Part shown: one piece after another, positions 43,045-51,944 of the stretch
Layout of the letters: every line of letters starts with the position of its first letter
Position numbering within the stretch: the stretch's first letter is position 1
DNA from: Actinacidiphila acidipaludis
GTDB taxonomy: Bacteria > Actinomycetota > Actinomycetes > Streptomycetales > Streptomycetaceae
Assembly: GCF_019890725.1 (NCBI RefSeq)
Contig: NZ_JAINZZ010000001.1
Coordinates: forward strand, 124,001-188,000
Direction of reading: 5' to 3'
DNA length: 64,000 bases
Notes under the pieces: generated by a model
What the model was told of the DNA's origin: nothing
Seen by the model: the letters and a program-made list of their open reading frames with translations, nothing else
Databases searched by the model: none
Program-made: the position numbers and the translations under genes

Positions 43045-45216
43045 ATGTCGCGCCATCAACGACCCCGCCAGTCGGTGCTGCGCCCGCGCAGACTCGCGGC
43101 GCCGCCCCTGCGCTTCTTCCTGCCGGTCACCGTGCTGGTCACTCTGCTGGCGCTGCTGGTGCTGCGCGGCATGGCCAACAACGAGGTCTTCCACGACGAG
43201 AAGGTCGCCGTCTCCGTCGACAAGACCACGGTGCCCAAGAGCGTGCTGGAAGGCGGCCCGGTCGTGGACGCCCGCGGCGACAAGCAGGACCACCCGGCCA
43301 GCTACACCGTCCCGGACAAGACCGTCGTGCTGACCTTCGACGACGGCCCCTCCACCGACTGGACGCCGAAGATCCTTGACGTGCTCGCGAAGAAGCACGT
43401 CAAGGCGGACTTCTTCGTCACCGGTTCGATGACCACCCGCAACCCGGCGCTGATCCGGCGGGTCGTCGCCGAGGGCCACGAGATCGGCCTGCACACCTAC
43501 ACCCATCCCGACCTGGCCCTGCACAACAACATGCGGCTGAACTGGGAGCTGGGTGAGACACAGCTCGCGCTCGCGGGAGTCGCCGGCATCCACAGCAGCC
43601 TCTTCCGGCCGCCGTACTCCTCGACGGCCGACGCGCTCGACGACTGGTCCTGGCCGGTGACCGAGGCGGTCGGCAAGGACGGCTACCTGGTGGCCTTCAT
43701 CGACAAGGACACCGACGACTGGAAGCGCCCGGGCGTCGGCGCCATCGTGCAGGCCGCCATGCCCAAGCTGCCCGGCCAGGGCGAGATGATCCTCATGCAC
43801 GACGCGGGCGGCAACCGCTCGCAGACGCTCGCCGCGCTGCCGCTGATCATCGACAAGCTCCGGGCGCAGGGCTACACCTTCAAGACCGTCGGCGAGGCGC
43901 TGGGCGCGGGCTCGGCCAACGCGCGGGTGCACGGCTCCACACTGTGGGCGGGACGCCTCTTCGTCTGGGCCACCGCCTTCTCCGTGTGGCTGATGCCCTG
44001 GCTGGTGGCGCTGCTCGCCGTGGTCGGCGTACTGGTCTTCACCCGGTTCGCGCTGATGCTGGTCCTGTCCCTGCTGCACGTGCGCCGCACCAGGAAACCC
44101 GGCTTCCGCCACGGGCCACCGGTCACCGAACCGATCAGCGTCATCGTGCCCGCGTACAACGAGCAGGAGTGCATCACCAACACCCTGCTCTCGCTCGCCG
44201 CGAGCGATCATCCGATCGAGGTGGTCGTCGTCGACGACGGCTCGTCCGACGACACCGCGGCGCTCGTGGAGGAGCTGGATCTGCCGATGGTCCGGCTGAT
44301 CCGGCAGCCCAACAGCGGCAAGCCGGCCGCTCTCAACACCGGTGTGGCCGCGGCCTCGCACGACCTGATCGTGATGATGGACGGCGACACCGTCTTCGAA
44401 CCGGCGACCGTCCGCGAACTCGTCCAGCCCTTCGGCGACCCGCGGATCGGCGCGGTCGCCGGCAACGCCAAGGTCGGCAACCGCGACACCCTCATCGGCG
44501 CCTGGCAGCACATCGAGTACGTGATGGGCTTCAACCTCGACCGCCGGATGTACGACGTCCTGGACTGCATGCCGACGATCCCCGGCGCGGTCGGCGCCTT
44601 CCGCCGCGAGGCGCTGGTGCAGGTCGGCGGCATGAGCGACGACACGCTCGCGGAGGACACCGACGTCACGATGGCGCTGCACCGGGCCGGCTGGAAGATC
44701 GTCTACGCCGAGAACGCCCGCGCCTGGACCGAGGCGCCCGGCAGCATGAGCCAGCTGTGGTCCCAGCGCTACCGCTGGAGCTACGGCACGATGCAGGCGA
44801 TGTGGAAGCACCGCCACGCCGTCCTGGAACGCGGCCCCGGCGGCCGCTTCGGACGCGTCGGGCTGCCGTTCGTGGCGCTCTTCATGGTCGTCACGCCGCT
44901 GCTCGCGCCGGCCATCGACATCTCCATGGTCTACGGCTGCTTCTTCGTCGACCCGTACAAGAGCCTGAGCGCCTGGTTCGCGGTGCTGCTCCTCCAGGCC
45001 TTCTGCGCCTGGTGGTCCTTCCGGCTCGACCGCGAGAAGGCCTGGTACCTGATCACGCTGCCGGTGCAGCAGGTGGTCTACCGGGTGCTGATGTACATGG
45101 TCCTGCTGCAGTCCTGGATCACCGCCCTGACCGGCGGCCGGCTGCGCTGGCAGAAGCTGCGCCGCACCGGCGAGGTCGGTCTCGATGTCACGACGGGGGA
45201 GGCGGTGCGGACATGA
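43045..45216 (+). CDS. matB: Bifunctional polysaccharide deacetylase / family 2 glycosyltransferase, MatB-like
   Basis: 723 residues. After one N-terminal helix (about 23-42) there is an extracytoplasmic NodB domain (about 90-285): TFDDGPS with the metal and base Asp residues near 97-98, HTYTHPDL, FRPPYSS and LMHDAGG. Two helices follow, then a cytoplasmic GT2 domain (about 365-600): VIVPAYNE, VVDDGSSDD, MMDGDTVF, EDTDVTM and QRYRW, and four C-terminal helices. This is PgaB plus PgaC in one chain and matches the layout of MatB from the Streptomyces mycelial aggregation locus, thought to make a partly deacetylated poly-beta-1,6-GlcNAc-like polymer. The symbol rests on architecture recalled from the literature, not on an alignment. 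It overlaps the acyltransferase gene by ATGA. Confidence 0.85.
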   Translation: MSRHQRPRQSVLRPRRLAAPPLRFFLPVTVLVTLLALLVLRGMANNEVFHDEKVAVSVDKTTVPKSVLEGGPVVDARGDKQDHPASYTVPDKTVVLTFDDGPSTDWTPKILDVLAKKHVKADFFVTGSMTTRNPALIRRVVAEGHEIGLHTYTHPDLALHNNMRLNWELGETQLALAGVAGIHSSLFRPPYSSTADALDDWSWPVTEAVGKDGYLVAFIDKDTDDWKRPGVGAIVQAAMPKLPGQGEMILMHDAGGNRSQTLAALPLIIDKLRAQGYTFKTVGEALGAGSANARVHGSTLWAGRLFVWATAFSVWLMPWLVALLAVVGVLVFTRFALMLVLSLLHVRRTRKPGFRHGPPVTEPISVIVPAYNEQECITNTLLSLAASDHPIEVVVVDDGSSDDTAALVEELDLPMVRLIRQPNSGKPAALNTGVAAASHDLIVMMDGDTVFEPATVRELVQPFGDPRIGAVAGNAKVGNRDTLIGAWQHIEYVMGFNLDRRMYDVLDCMPTIPGAVGAFRREALVQVGGMSDDTLAEDTDVTMALHRAGWKIVYAENARAWTEAPGSMSQLWSQRYRWSYGTMQAMWKHRHAVLERGPGGRFGRVGLPFVALFMVVTPLLAPAIDISMVYGCFFVDPYKSLSAWFAVLLLQAFCAWWSFRLDREKAWYLITLPVQQVVYRVLMYMVLLQSWITALTGGRLRWQKLRRTGEVGLDVTTGEAVRT

Positions 45217-46958
45217 GCACCAAGGAACGGGACGGCGCGCCGGGTGTGCCGGAGCAGGGCGGGTACGAAGGGGGCGCCGGCCGCGGCGGGTACCCGGGGA
45301 CGGACCGCGGTGGGTACGGGGACGCGGACGGTGGCAGGTACGGGCACGCGGACCGTCAGGGGTACACGGACCGTCAGGACCGGGGCGGATACGGGGACGC
45401 CGGCGGCCAGGGTGGGTACGCGGACGCCACGGGCCGGAGCGGGTACGGCGGTAGCGACCAGGGCGGATACCGGGACGCGGCCGGCCACCGGGGGCACGGG
45501 CACGGTGCGGCGGGGCACGGCGGCCACGGCGGCCACAGCGGGCACGGCGGGCATAGCGGTCACGGCGGCCATGCCCGTGCCGGCGGCGACCGCGCCTACA
45601 TGAGCACGGCCGAACGCGGCGCGATCGTGATGGACGACGCCGAGACCATGCAGCTGCGCACCATCACCGTGCCCGAGGCGTTCATCCACCGGACCGACCC
45701 GCTCAGGGTCGAACCCGACGGGAGCGAGCCAAGCGGCACGGATCTCCACCACGGCCCGGGCACCGAGGCCGAGGTCGTGGAGGCCGCGGGTTCGGCCGAA
45801 GCGCCCGCCGCGCCGCGCCGTGGAGGACGCGACCGCTACCTCGACCTGCTGCGTGCCCTCGCGCTCATCCGGGTCGTGATCTACCACAACTTCGGCTGGA
45901 CCTGGCTACCGCTGCTCTTCCCGTCCATGGGCGTGATGTTCGCGCTGGCCGGCTCACTGATGGCCCGCTCGCTCAAGCGCCCGGCGTGGAGCGTCATCCG
46001 CAGCCGCACGCGCCGTCTGCTGCCACCGATGTGGATGTTCGGCGCGGTCGTGCTGACCGCGATGATCTACGACGGCTGGGGGCCGCACTCCGAGGGCCAC
46101 CCGCACTGGTGGTGGGGCAAACTCGCCTTCTGGGTGCTGCCGTTGAGCACCCCGCCGTTCGCCCAGACCGTGCACGGCTTCGGTGGTCACCTGCCCCACA
46201 GCTGGGCCGAGCAGGTCGTCGTCCCGCTGTGGTACCTGCGGGCGTACCTCTGGTACGTGCTCCTGTCGCCGCTGATGCTCAAGGCGATACGGCGGCTGCC
46301 ATGGGTGACGCTGCTGGTGCCGCTCGCCGGTTCCGCGTTCCTCAACTCCGGCCTGGTGGACCAGTCCGGCCGGATCATGGAGACCGCGACGGACTTCACC
46401 ACCTTCGGCGCGTGCTGGCTGCTCGGCATGGCGCACCAGGAGGGGCTGCTGCGGAGGATCCCGCAGTACGTCGTTCCGTCGATCGCGCCGCTGGTGCTGG
46501 TGGCCGGTTTCTGGCTGCTCCAGCGGGCACCGGTCGACGACCCGCGGGTCGGCCCGGACCTGGAGGCGGTGCCGCTGGCGCAGGCGGTCTGGTCGTTCGG
46601 CTGCGTCATGCTGCTGCTGCACCTGAGCCCGTCGTGGGAGCGCTGGCCCAAACCGCTGGAACGCTTCAACGGCGTGATCACCTTGCTCAACTCGCGCGCG
46701 GTGACGGTGTACCTGTGGCATTGCGTGGCGCTGGTGATGACCGAGCCGATCATCGACCAGCTGTGGAACAGCCAGTTCGCATACGCCCACCTGCGCTGGC
46801 TGCTCACCAGCCAGTGGTTCCCGCTGCTGGTGGCGGTCCCGCTCATCGTGCTGGCGCTGCTGCTCTTCGGCTGGGTGGAGGACGCGGCCGCGAAACGCCG
46901 CCCCCGCCTCTTCCCCTATCCTCGCCGTGCGAAGGGCCGCCGCCGCGCGATTCTGTGA
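45213..46958 (+). CDS. OafA-type membrane acyltransferase with long low-complexity N-terminus
   Basis: 581 residues from the ATG at 45213 (ATGA overlap, GGGGGAGG upstream). Residues about 10-95 repeat GGY(G/A)D units, about 98-125 are GHGGHSGHGGH-type His/Gly repeats, and 130-205 are acidic and disordered. The membrane part (205-565) begins RDRYLDLLRALALIRVVIYHNFGW with the family's R...D.LRA.A...V...H pattern, followed by about ten helices. Acyltransferase-3 proteins acetylate or succinylate extracellular glycans. Coupling to the synthase suggests it O-acylates the polymer or acts on its precursor. The N-terminal extension is not part of the family. Confidence 0.82.
   Translation: MSTKERDGAPGVPEQGGYEGGAGRGGYPGTDRGGYGDADGGRYGHADRQGYTDRQDRGGYGDAGGQGGYADATGRSGYGGSDQGGYRDAAGHRGHGHGAAGHGGHGGHSGHGGHSGHGGHARAGGDRAYMSTAERGAIVMDDAETMQLRTITVPEAFIHRTDPLRVEPDGSEPSGTDLHHGPGTEAEVVEAAGSAEAPAAPRRGGRDRYLDLLRALALIRVVIYHNFGWTWLPLLFPSMGVMFALAGSLMARSLKRPAWSVIRSRTRRLLPPMWMFGAVVLTAMIYDGWGPHSEGHPHWWWGKLAFWVLPLSTPPFAQTVHGFGGHLPHSWAEQVVVPLWYLRAYLWYVLLSPLMLKAIRRLPWVTLLVPLAGSAFLNSGLVDQSGRIMETATDFTTFGACWLLGMAHQEGLLRRIPQYVVPSIAPLVLVAGFWLLQRAPVDDPRVGPDLEAVPLAQAVWSFGCVMLLLHLSPSWERWPKPLERFNGVITLLNSRAVTVYLWHCVALVMTEPIIDQLWNSQFAYAHLRWLLTSQWFPLLVAVPLIVLALLLFGWVEDAAAKRRPRLFPYPRRAKGRRRAIL
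45240..45585 (+). repeat. Low-complexity repeats encoding GGYGD and GHGGH units
   Basis: Irregular direct repeats rich in GGCGGGTACG-like and GGCCACGGCGG-like units cover the start of the acyltransferase gene. Copy number is likely unstable. Confidence 0.65.
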
Positions 46959-47154
46959 GGCCCGCCCGGGGCACGCCGCGCAGCACCTCGTTCGGCGGCC
47001 CCGGCCCGTCCCGCACCGGCCGACTCGCTCGACCGGTTGCCCCGGCAAGCCCCCGCGCGACACATGCGATCATCCGGATCGGGACCGGCCATCGGGCGCA
47101 GGTCGCAGGTCGCAGGAGACACCGTGGGGGCAGAGCACGCATGAGGGACCCCGC

Positions 47155-47670
47155 TCAGGCTGCGGTGGCGGCTCGTCGTAGGTACCGGCAGTGCCCGACG
47201 CACCAGCCGGCACCGGCGCCGACTCCCAGCAGCAGGGCCATGAGCGCGAGGGTGGGAACGGCCAGGATGACCAGCCCCGCGCCGGCCGCGTTGTCGTTGT
47301 CCGGCGAAGCGCCGTCCGAGGGACTCGGTGCCGGCGACGCCAGCATGGCCGCCACGTAACAGGCCATCAGCAGGACGGTGCTGAGCGGGGCGGAGACCAG
47401 GAGCACCGGCCATGCCTTCCGGTAGGCGACGAGTCCACCCCACAGGACGGTCCAGGAGAGCGCCGCACCGATCAGCCAGGCCAGTGCCACCCGCGTCGCG
47501 CCGGACAGAACGCTGCTGCCGGAGGAGACCAGGCTGTAGACGGTCGGAAGCCACGCCACCAGCAGCCCGAGCCAGACCACCCCACAGACCCACATCCACC
47601 AGGGGAAATCCCATGCCGCCCAGACCGCCTCACGCAGCAACTCCCGTGGTCTCTGCGGCCGTCCAGCCAC
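47155..47670 (-). CDS. Hypothetical four-helix membrane protein
   Basis: 171 residues from a GTG at 47670 with GGGGGAG 6 nt upstream; the longer start at 47697 lacks such a site. Helices lie at about 22-42, 55-75, 85-105 and 125-155. A polar loop (SPAPSPSDGASPDNDNAAGAG) separates the last two. WWMWVCGVVW and GWCVGHCRYL hold Trp and Cys residues near the membrane edges. No family recognised. Convergent with the acyltransferase gene. Confidence 0.6.
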   Translation of the reverse strand: MAGRPQRPRELLREAVWAAWDFPWWMWVCGVVWLGLLVAWLPTVYSLVSSGSSVLSGATRVALAWLIGAALSWTVLWGGLVAYRKAWPVLLVSAPLSTVLLMACYVAAMLASPAPSPSDGASPDNDNAAGAGLVILAVPTLALMALLLGVGAGAGWCVGHCRYLRRAATAA

Positions 47671-47780
47671 TCGGCACTCCCCCGCTGTCGTGGCCACCCG
47701 GCCGCTCGCCCCCCGTCACCGCCGGGACGCCCACGCCGCCACCCATGGTTCCCGACTTCGCGGGCAAGCCCCGACGCCGT

Positions 47781-49025
47781 CTACAACCGGGCCGGTTCGC
47801 CGGGGTTCGGCAGTGTGCCGGCCGGCTCCCGCGCCTCCGGGCCCGGCGACCGCTGATCGACACCGGTACCGGCCCCCGCACGGCCGAGGGCGACCGCGCG
47901 CTGCGACCTCACGATGCCCGACCAGTTCAAACGCAGGCGCAGCCGCCACGCCATGTACCCGACGAACGCCAGGCCGGACAGCAAGTAGCAGTTCGCGACG
48001 AGGGTGTTCACCCCGTCGAAGCCGTAGGACCGCGGCATCCACCACAACGGCGACAGGCAGAAGAGCACGTACACTCCCGCCGCCCAGCGCCGGCGTCCGT
48101 CCCGGACGAGCAGCACCAGCGCGGGCACGACCCACATCCAGTGGTGCGCCCAGGAGATCGGCGAGACGAGCAGTCCGGTCGTGCCGGTGACCGTCGCCGC
48201 GGCCAGCCAGTCGTTCCGCCGCGCCCAGGCCACCGCCACCGCGATCCCGGCCACCCCGAGGACGAGCGGCACCACCGGATACCAGCTGCCCACGTGCTCC
48301 GGCCCGCCCAGCAGACGCGCCGCGGCGCCGAACGGCGACTGGTTGCTGACGTAGGCCGCCCCGACCCGCGAGGTGTCGAGGAAGACACCGCTCCAGTAGA
48401 CACGCGACGCCTCCGGCGCGACGAAGAAGGCCAGCAGCCCGCACGACAGGAAGCTCCCCGTCGCGACCGCTGCCGCACGGAAACGGCCCGCGAGCAGGAG
48501 CAGCACGACGAATATCCCGGGCGTCAGTTTGATCGCCGCCGCCACGCCGATCGCGATCCCCGCCCGGCGGCGACCGGCGGCCACCAGCCGGACGTCGGCC
48601 AGTACGAGTGCGAGCAGGAACGGGTTGACCTGGCCCAGGAAGATCGACTGCCACATGGGCTGCAGGAACGTGCCGGCGACCACGACAGCGGCCAGCCGCG
48701 TCCGCGTGCACCGAACCCCCGCGAGCTTCAGCGCGCTCACCCAGGCCCATGCGAACGCGGCCACCGACGCCGCTTCCCAGAGGACCCTCGCGACCGTCAG
48801 TGGCAGGTGCGCCATCGGGATGAACAGGGTCGCCATGAACGGTGTGTTGGTGAACCAGTGCGCGACGAGCTGCTCCCGGTACAGCCTCGCCCCGTCCGTG
48901 ACGACCCGGCCGCCCTCCCAATAGATGTGGAAATCCAGCGCGTTCCAAGCCGTCGCGAACACGAGGACTCCGATGACCTGAACGGCTAGCGCGGCATGCA
49001 CGACACGTGCTCTTGTCAGTCCCAT
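47781..49025 (-). CDS. GT87-family (DUF2029) polyprenyl-phosphate mannosyltransferase-like protein
   Basis: 414 residues from the ATG at 49025. About ten helices. The early extracytoplasmic loop NALDFHIYWEGGRVVTDGARLY carries the D/E-rich catalytic motif of GT-C glycosyltransferases; QPMWQSIFLGQVNPFLLALVLADVRL and ISWAHHWMWVVPALVLL are also typical of GT87. The family includes PimE, which uses polyprenyl-phosphomannose to build phosphatidylinositol mannosides. Acceptor here is unknown. The C-terminal 40 residues are polar. Divergent from the histidine kinase gene. Confidence 0.82.
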   Translation of the reverse strand: MGLTRARVVHAALAVQVIGVLVFATAWNALDFHIYWEGGRVVTDGARLYREQLVAHWFTNTPFMATLFIPMAHLPLTVARVLWEAASVAAFAWAWVSALKLAGVRCTRTRLAAVVVAGTFLQPMWQSIFLGQVNPFLLALVLADVRLVAAGRRRAGIAIGVAAAIKLTPGIFVVLLLLAGRFRAAAVATGSFLSCGLLAFFVAPEASRVYWSGVFLDTSRVGAAYVSNQSPFGAAARLLGGPEHVGSWYPVVPLVLGVAGIAVAVAWARRNDWLAAATVTGTTGLLVSPISWAHHWMWVVPALVLLVRDGRRRWAAGVYVLFCLSPLWWMPRSYGFDGVNTLVANCYLLSGLAFVGYMAWRLRLRLNWSGIVRSQRAVALGRAGAGTGVDQRSPGPEAREPAGTLPNPGEPARL

Positions 49026-49148
49026 GGCATCGGACGATCTCCCGGGCGGTACCCGCGAGACATCGGGCCGCGGGCGACACCTGCCGACCCGGCCGGTAGC
49101 CCGCGGGCGTACATCCACGGGCTGATGTGTCACCGCAGGTCAGCCCGT

Positions 49149-49154
49149 TACGAT
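49149..49154 (+). promoter_or_regulatory. -10 box TACGAT of a probable leaderless two-component operon
   Basis: TACGAT lies exactly at -12 to -7 from the ATG at 49161, and no ribosome binding site precedes that start. Confidence 0.5.
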
Positions 49155-49160
49155 CCGCCC

Positions 49161-50363
49161 ATGTCCCCGACCGCAGCGACCACACCCACCGCGCCGATCG
49201 CACCGGCCGGCCCCGTACCGGCCTCCGGCTGGACGCGCCTGCGGGCGGTCCTCGCCTGGGCCGGCGTGGCCGTCTACCCCGCCGTGCTGTTCCAGGCCTC
49301 GCCGGGCGGAAGGGACGGCAACAGCCTGTTGTGGATCGTGGCCGGCGCTCTGCTGACGGTCCTGGTCGTGGCGCTGATGCGCCGCCGCCCATGGCCGGCC
49401 TTCACCGTGCTGGTGGGCGCCTGGCTCACCATCATCGCGCTGGCGCCGGTGCGCGCCGCCGCGACCGGCGGTCTGCAAGTGCTCGTCACCGACCTCGCCG
49501 TCGTACTGATGGCGGTGGAGCGCACACGCCGCTCCTCGCTCACCGCCGCCGCGGTGGCCGTCGTCACCCAACTGGCCTGCTCGGTCCTCTACGCGCACGG
49601 AAACGTGATCGTGCCCGTCGCCGGGTCCATCGTGCTGGCGGCGGTCGTCGCCTGGATGGCGGGCAACTCCGTGCGCGAGCGCCGCGAGCACGCCGCCGTG
49701 CTGGCGGTACGGGCCACCGAGCAGGCCGTCACCGCCGAACGCTTGAGGATCGCCCGCGAACTGCACGACATGGTCGCCCACAGCATCGGCGTCATCGCCA
49801 TCCAGGCGGGAACCGGCAGCCGGGTCATCGAGAGTCAGCCGGACGAGGCCCGCAACGCTCTCTCGGCCATCGAGGCCACGAGCCGCGAGACACTTTCCGG
49901 CCTGCGCCGGATGCTGGGCGCGCTGCGCCAGGCCGAGCCGGACGCCGCCGCCCGTCCGGCCCCGCTGGACCCGACTCCCGGCCTGACGGACCTTCCCCGG
50001 CTGGTGGCGACGACGGGAGAGGCCGGCGTGCGGGTGGAGGTCCACCGCCGCGGCCAACCCTGCTTTCTGCCAGCCGAGTTGGACCTGTCGGCGTTCCGCA
50101 TCATCCAGGAGGCGCTGACCAACGTCGTCCGTCACTCGGGAACGGCTCAGTGCGAAGTCACCCTCGACTACCGGGAGGCGGAGCTCACCATCGAGATCGT
50201 CGACGACGGCCGGGGCTGCGAACTGCCGGCCGCCGGGGGCTACGGCATCATCGGGATGCGCGAGCGAACGGCGCTGCTGCAGGGCGAGTTCAGCGCCGGT
50301 CCCCGTCCGGAGGGCGGCTTCCGCGTCCAGGCGCGGCTGCCCCTGCCCGGGGAGGCATCGTGA
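49161..50363 (+). CDS. Sensor histidine kinase (HisKA_3, NarL-type partner)
   Basis: 400 residues. Residues 25-175 hold about five membrane helices with short loops, so the sensor is intramembrane. The dimerisation/phospho-acceptor box is RLRIARELHDMVAHSIGVIAIQAG (His near 208), followed by a degenerate HATPase domain with FRIIQEALTNVVRHSG, VDDGRG and GYGIIGMRERTALLQGEF. It phosphorylates the response regulator encoded next, with which it overlaps by GTGA. The upstream frame to 48996 is not used; the ATG at 49161 is leaderless in appearance. Signal unknown. Confidence 0.88.
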   Translation: MSPTAATTPTAPIAPAGPVPASGWTRLRAVLAWAGVAVYPAVLFQASPGGRDGNSLLWIVAGALLTVLVVALMRRRPWPAFTVLVGAWLTIIALAPVRAAATGGLQVLVTDLAVVLMAVERTRRSSLTAAAVAVVTQLACSVLYAHGNVIVPVAGSIVLAAVVAWMAGNSVRERREHAAVLAVRATEQAVTAERLRIARELHDMVAHSIGVIAIQAGTGSRVIESQPDEARNALSAIEATSRETLSGLRRMLGALRQAEPDAAARPAPLDPTPGLTDLPRLVATTGEAGVRVEVHRRGQPCFLPAELDLSAFRIIQEALTNVVRHSGTAQCEVTLDYREAELTIEIVDDGRGCELPAAGGYGIIGMRERTALLQGEFSAGPRPEGGFRVQARLPLPGEAS

Positions 50364-51034
50364 CGGTCCGCGTCGTGCTGGTCGACGACCAGCCGCTGAT
50401 CAGGAAGGGCCTGCGCGTTCTCATCGCGGACGCCCCCGATCTCGAGGTCGTCGGGGAGGCGGGCGACGGCGCCGAGGCGGTGCGCGTGGTCACCGAACTC
50501 GCCCCGGACATAGTGGTGATGGACATCCGCATGCCCGGCGTGGACGGCATCGAGGCCACCCGGCGCATCACCGCGGCAGGCTCCGCCACACAGGTCATCG
50601 TCCTGACGACCTTCGACGATGACGACTACGTCTACGGGGCGCTGCGCGCGGGAGCCGGCGGATTCCTGGTCAAGGACATGGCGCTCGAGAGCATCCTCGA
50701 CGCGATCCGCGTGGTCGCGGCGGGCGAGGCGCTCCTCGCGCCCGGCGTCACCCGCCGCCTCATCGCGGAGTTCGCCGCCCGGCCGGGTCCCGCAGCCACC
50801 ACCCCGGCCCGTACGTCCGACGACTCCGTGGGCGTGGTGACCGCCCGCGAACGCGAGGTGCTGACCCTGGTCGGCCGTGGTCTCTCCAACGCCGAGATCG
50901 CCGCCGACCTCTCCATCAGCATCGCCACGGCCAAGGCTCACGTCGCCCGGCTGTTCACCAAGCTCGACGCCCGGGACCGCGTGCAGCTGGTGATCATCGC
51001 CTACGAGGCCGGCCTGGTCGCGCCTTCGTCCTGA
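50360..51034 (+). CDS. NarL/FixJ-family response regulator
   Basis: 224 residues from a GTG at 50360, overlapping the kinase stop, with GGGGAGG upstream. Receiver domain 1-120: VLVDDQPLIRKGL, phosphorylated Asp in VVMDIRMPGVDG (near 54), TTF and Lys in FLVKDM. LuxR-type helix-turn-helix 155-215: LTAREREVLTLVGRGLSNAEIAADLSISIATAKAHVARLFTKLDARDRVQLV. Target genes unknown; the upstream permease-like or GT87 genes are candidates only by position. Confidence 0.9.
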   Translation: MTVRVVLVDDQPLIRKGLRVLIADAPDLEVVGEAGDGAEAVRVVTELAPDIVVMDIRMPGVDGIEATRRITAAGSATQVIVLTTFDDDDYVYGALRAGAGGFLVKDMALESILDAIRVVAAGEALLAPGVTRRLIAEFAARPGPAATTPARTSDDSVGVVTAREREVLTLVGRGLSNAEIAADLSISIATAKAHVARLFTKLDARDRVQLVIIAYEAGLVAPSS

Positions 51035-51064
51035 GCCGCGCACCTACGGACAAGGGAACCAGTC

Positions 51065-51561
51065 ATGCGCCTGGGCATCATGGGGCACCGCGGCTTGTCG
51101 CCGCAGGTCGAGGCCCAAGTCCACACATTCCTGTGCGAGTTGATCGATGGGATCGCGGCGGAGGAGCTGGTGGGGACCCGCTGGGTCTCCGACGGTCCCG
51201 GCGCGTGGTTCGCGCAGATCGTCCTCGCCCACGGCGGCCGGCTTGGGGTCGTCATCCCGGCCGTCGGGTACCGCGAGAGTCTGCCCGACCGGCACCGCCC
51301 GGTCCACGACGAGCTGACGGCCCGCGCCGTCGAGGTCCACCGCGCCGGCCTGCGGGAGCCGAACGCGCGGGCCCACCAGGCGGGCACCGACATCGTCGTC
51401 GCCTGGCAGACCGACTGATCGCCGTCTGGGACCTCCGGCCCGGCCGCGGCGACGGCGGAACCACCGAGGCTCCCACGGGACTTCTGACAGGACGAGTTGG
51501 GGTTCGCTCCCGGGGGATCCTCATCTCAGGCCGGCCACGGCCGCGGATCGCGAGGCGATGA
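51065..51561 (+). pseudogene. SLOG-like (DprA/LOG-fold) gene, frameshifted
   Basis: From ATG 51065 (AAGGGA upstream) the first frame gives MRLGIMGHRGLSPQVEAQVHTFL...DGPGAWFAQIVLAHGGRLGVVIPAVGYRESLPDRH...AGTDIVVAWQTD and stops at 51418. Shifting by one base near 51400, the sequence continues as ADRLIAVWDLRPGRGDGG, the expected 'LAD.LIAVWDG.PARGYGGTADV' of this family. Adding one G at about 51401 restores VVGLADRLIAVWD. After GGTTE homology ends early, so the C-terminus is also lost. The family is a Rossmann-like nucleotide-binding fold of unknown role in streptomycetes. Real mutation or sequencing error both possible. Confidence 0.65.
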
Positions 51562-51944
51562 CCGACACCAGCGCCGCGACCGGCAGCGCGGCAGGGTCGG
51601 AATGCGGCATCCTGAATGCCTCCTGCGCGTCTCCGGACGGTCAGGGTATCGGGGGCGGTTCAGGGGGTGGCACGTTGCGCATGGCCAACGCGGGCAGGGC
51701 TCTGCTCATGGCCGCATGGCTCGACGCCGTGAACGCCTGGGAGGACGGCGTCCATGTGCGAGGCCTGGTGATCACGGGAGTCAGTACGCTCGTCTTCGCA
51801 CTGCTCATGTTCGAAGGGTTCGATCGGTGGCATCGGCGTCGCCCGGCCCCCGGATCAGCCCCACCCCCACCGCTCCCGCCCGGTACGCCAGGGTCCGTGC
51901 CACCCGACGACGTCGACCACCGCGGCACGGACCCGGAGGGTTAG
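51558..51944 (+). CDS. Hypothetical single-pass membrane protein
   Basis: 128 residues from ATG 51558. A Gly/Ser/Ala-rich N-terminus with two Cys (GSECGILNASCAS), then helix region (LLMAAWLDAVNAWEDGVHVRGLVITGVSTLVFALLMFEGF), and a Pro-rich cytoplasmic tail (PGSAPPPPLPPGTPGSVPPDD). The start overlaps the end of the shifted SLOG frame by 4 bp. Coding-like third positions but weak start signal. Function unknown. Confidence 0.45.
   Translation: MTDTSAATGSAAGSECGILNASCASPDGQGIGGGSGGGTLRMANAGRALLMAAWLDAVNAWEDGVHVRGLVITGVSTLVFALLMFEGFDRWHRRRPAPGSAPPPPLPPGTPGSVPPDDVDHRGTDPEG

Noticed and set aside
51395..51420. Programmed -1 or +1 frameshifting in the SLOG-like gene
   Set aside because: No X-XXY-YYZ slippery site or nearby strong hairpin, and the distal homology is short, so a mutation or base-calling error is simpler.
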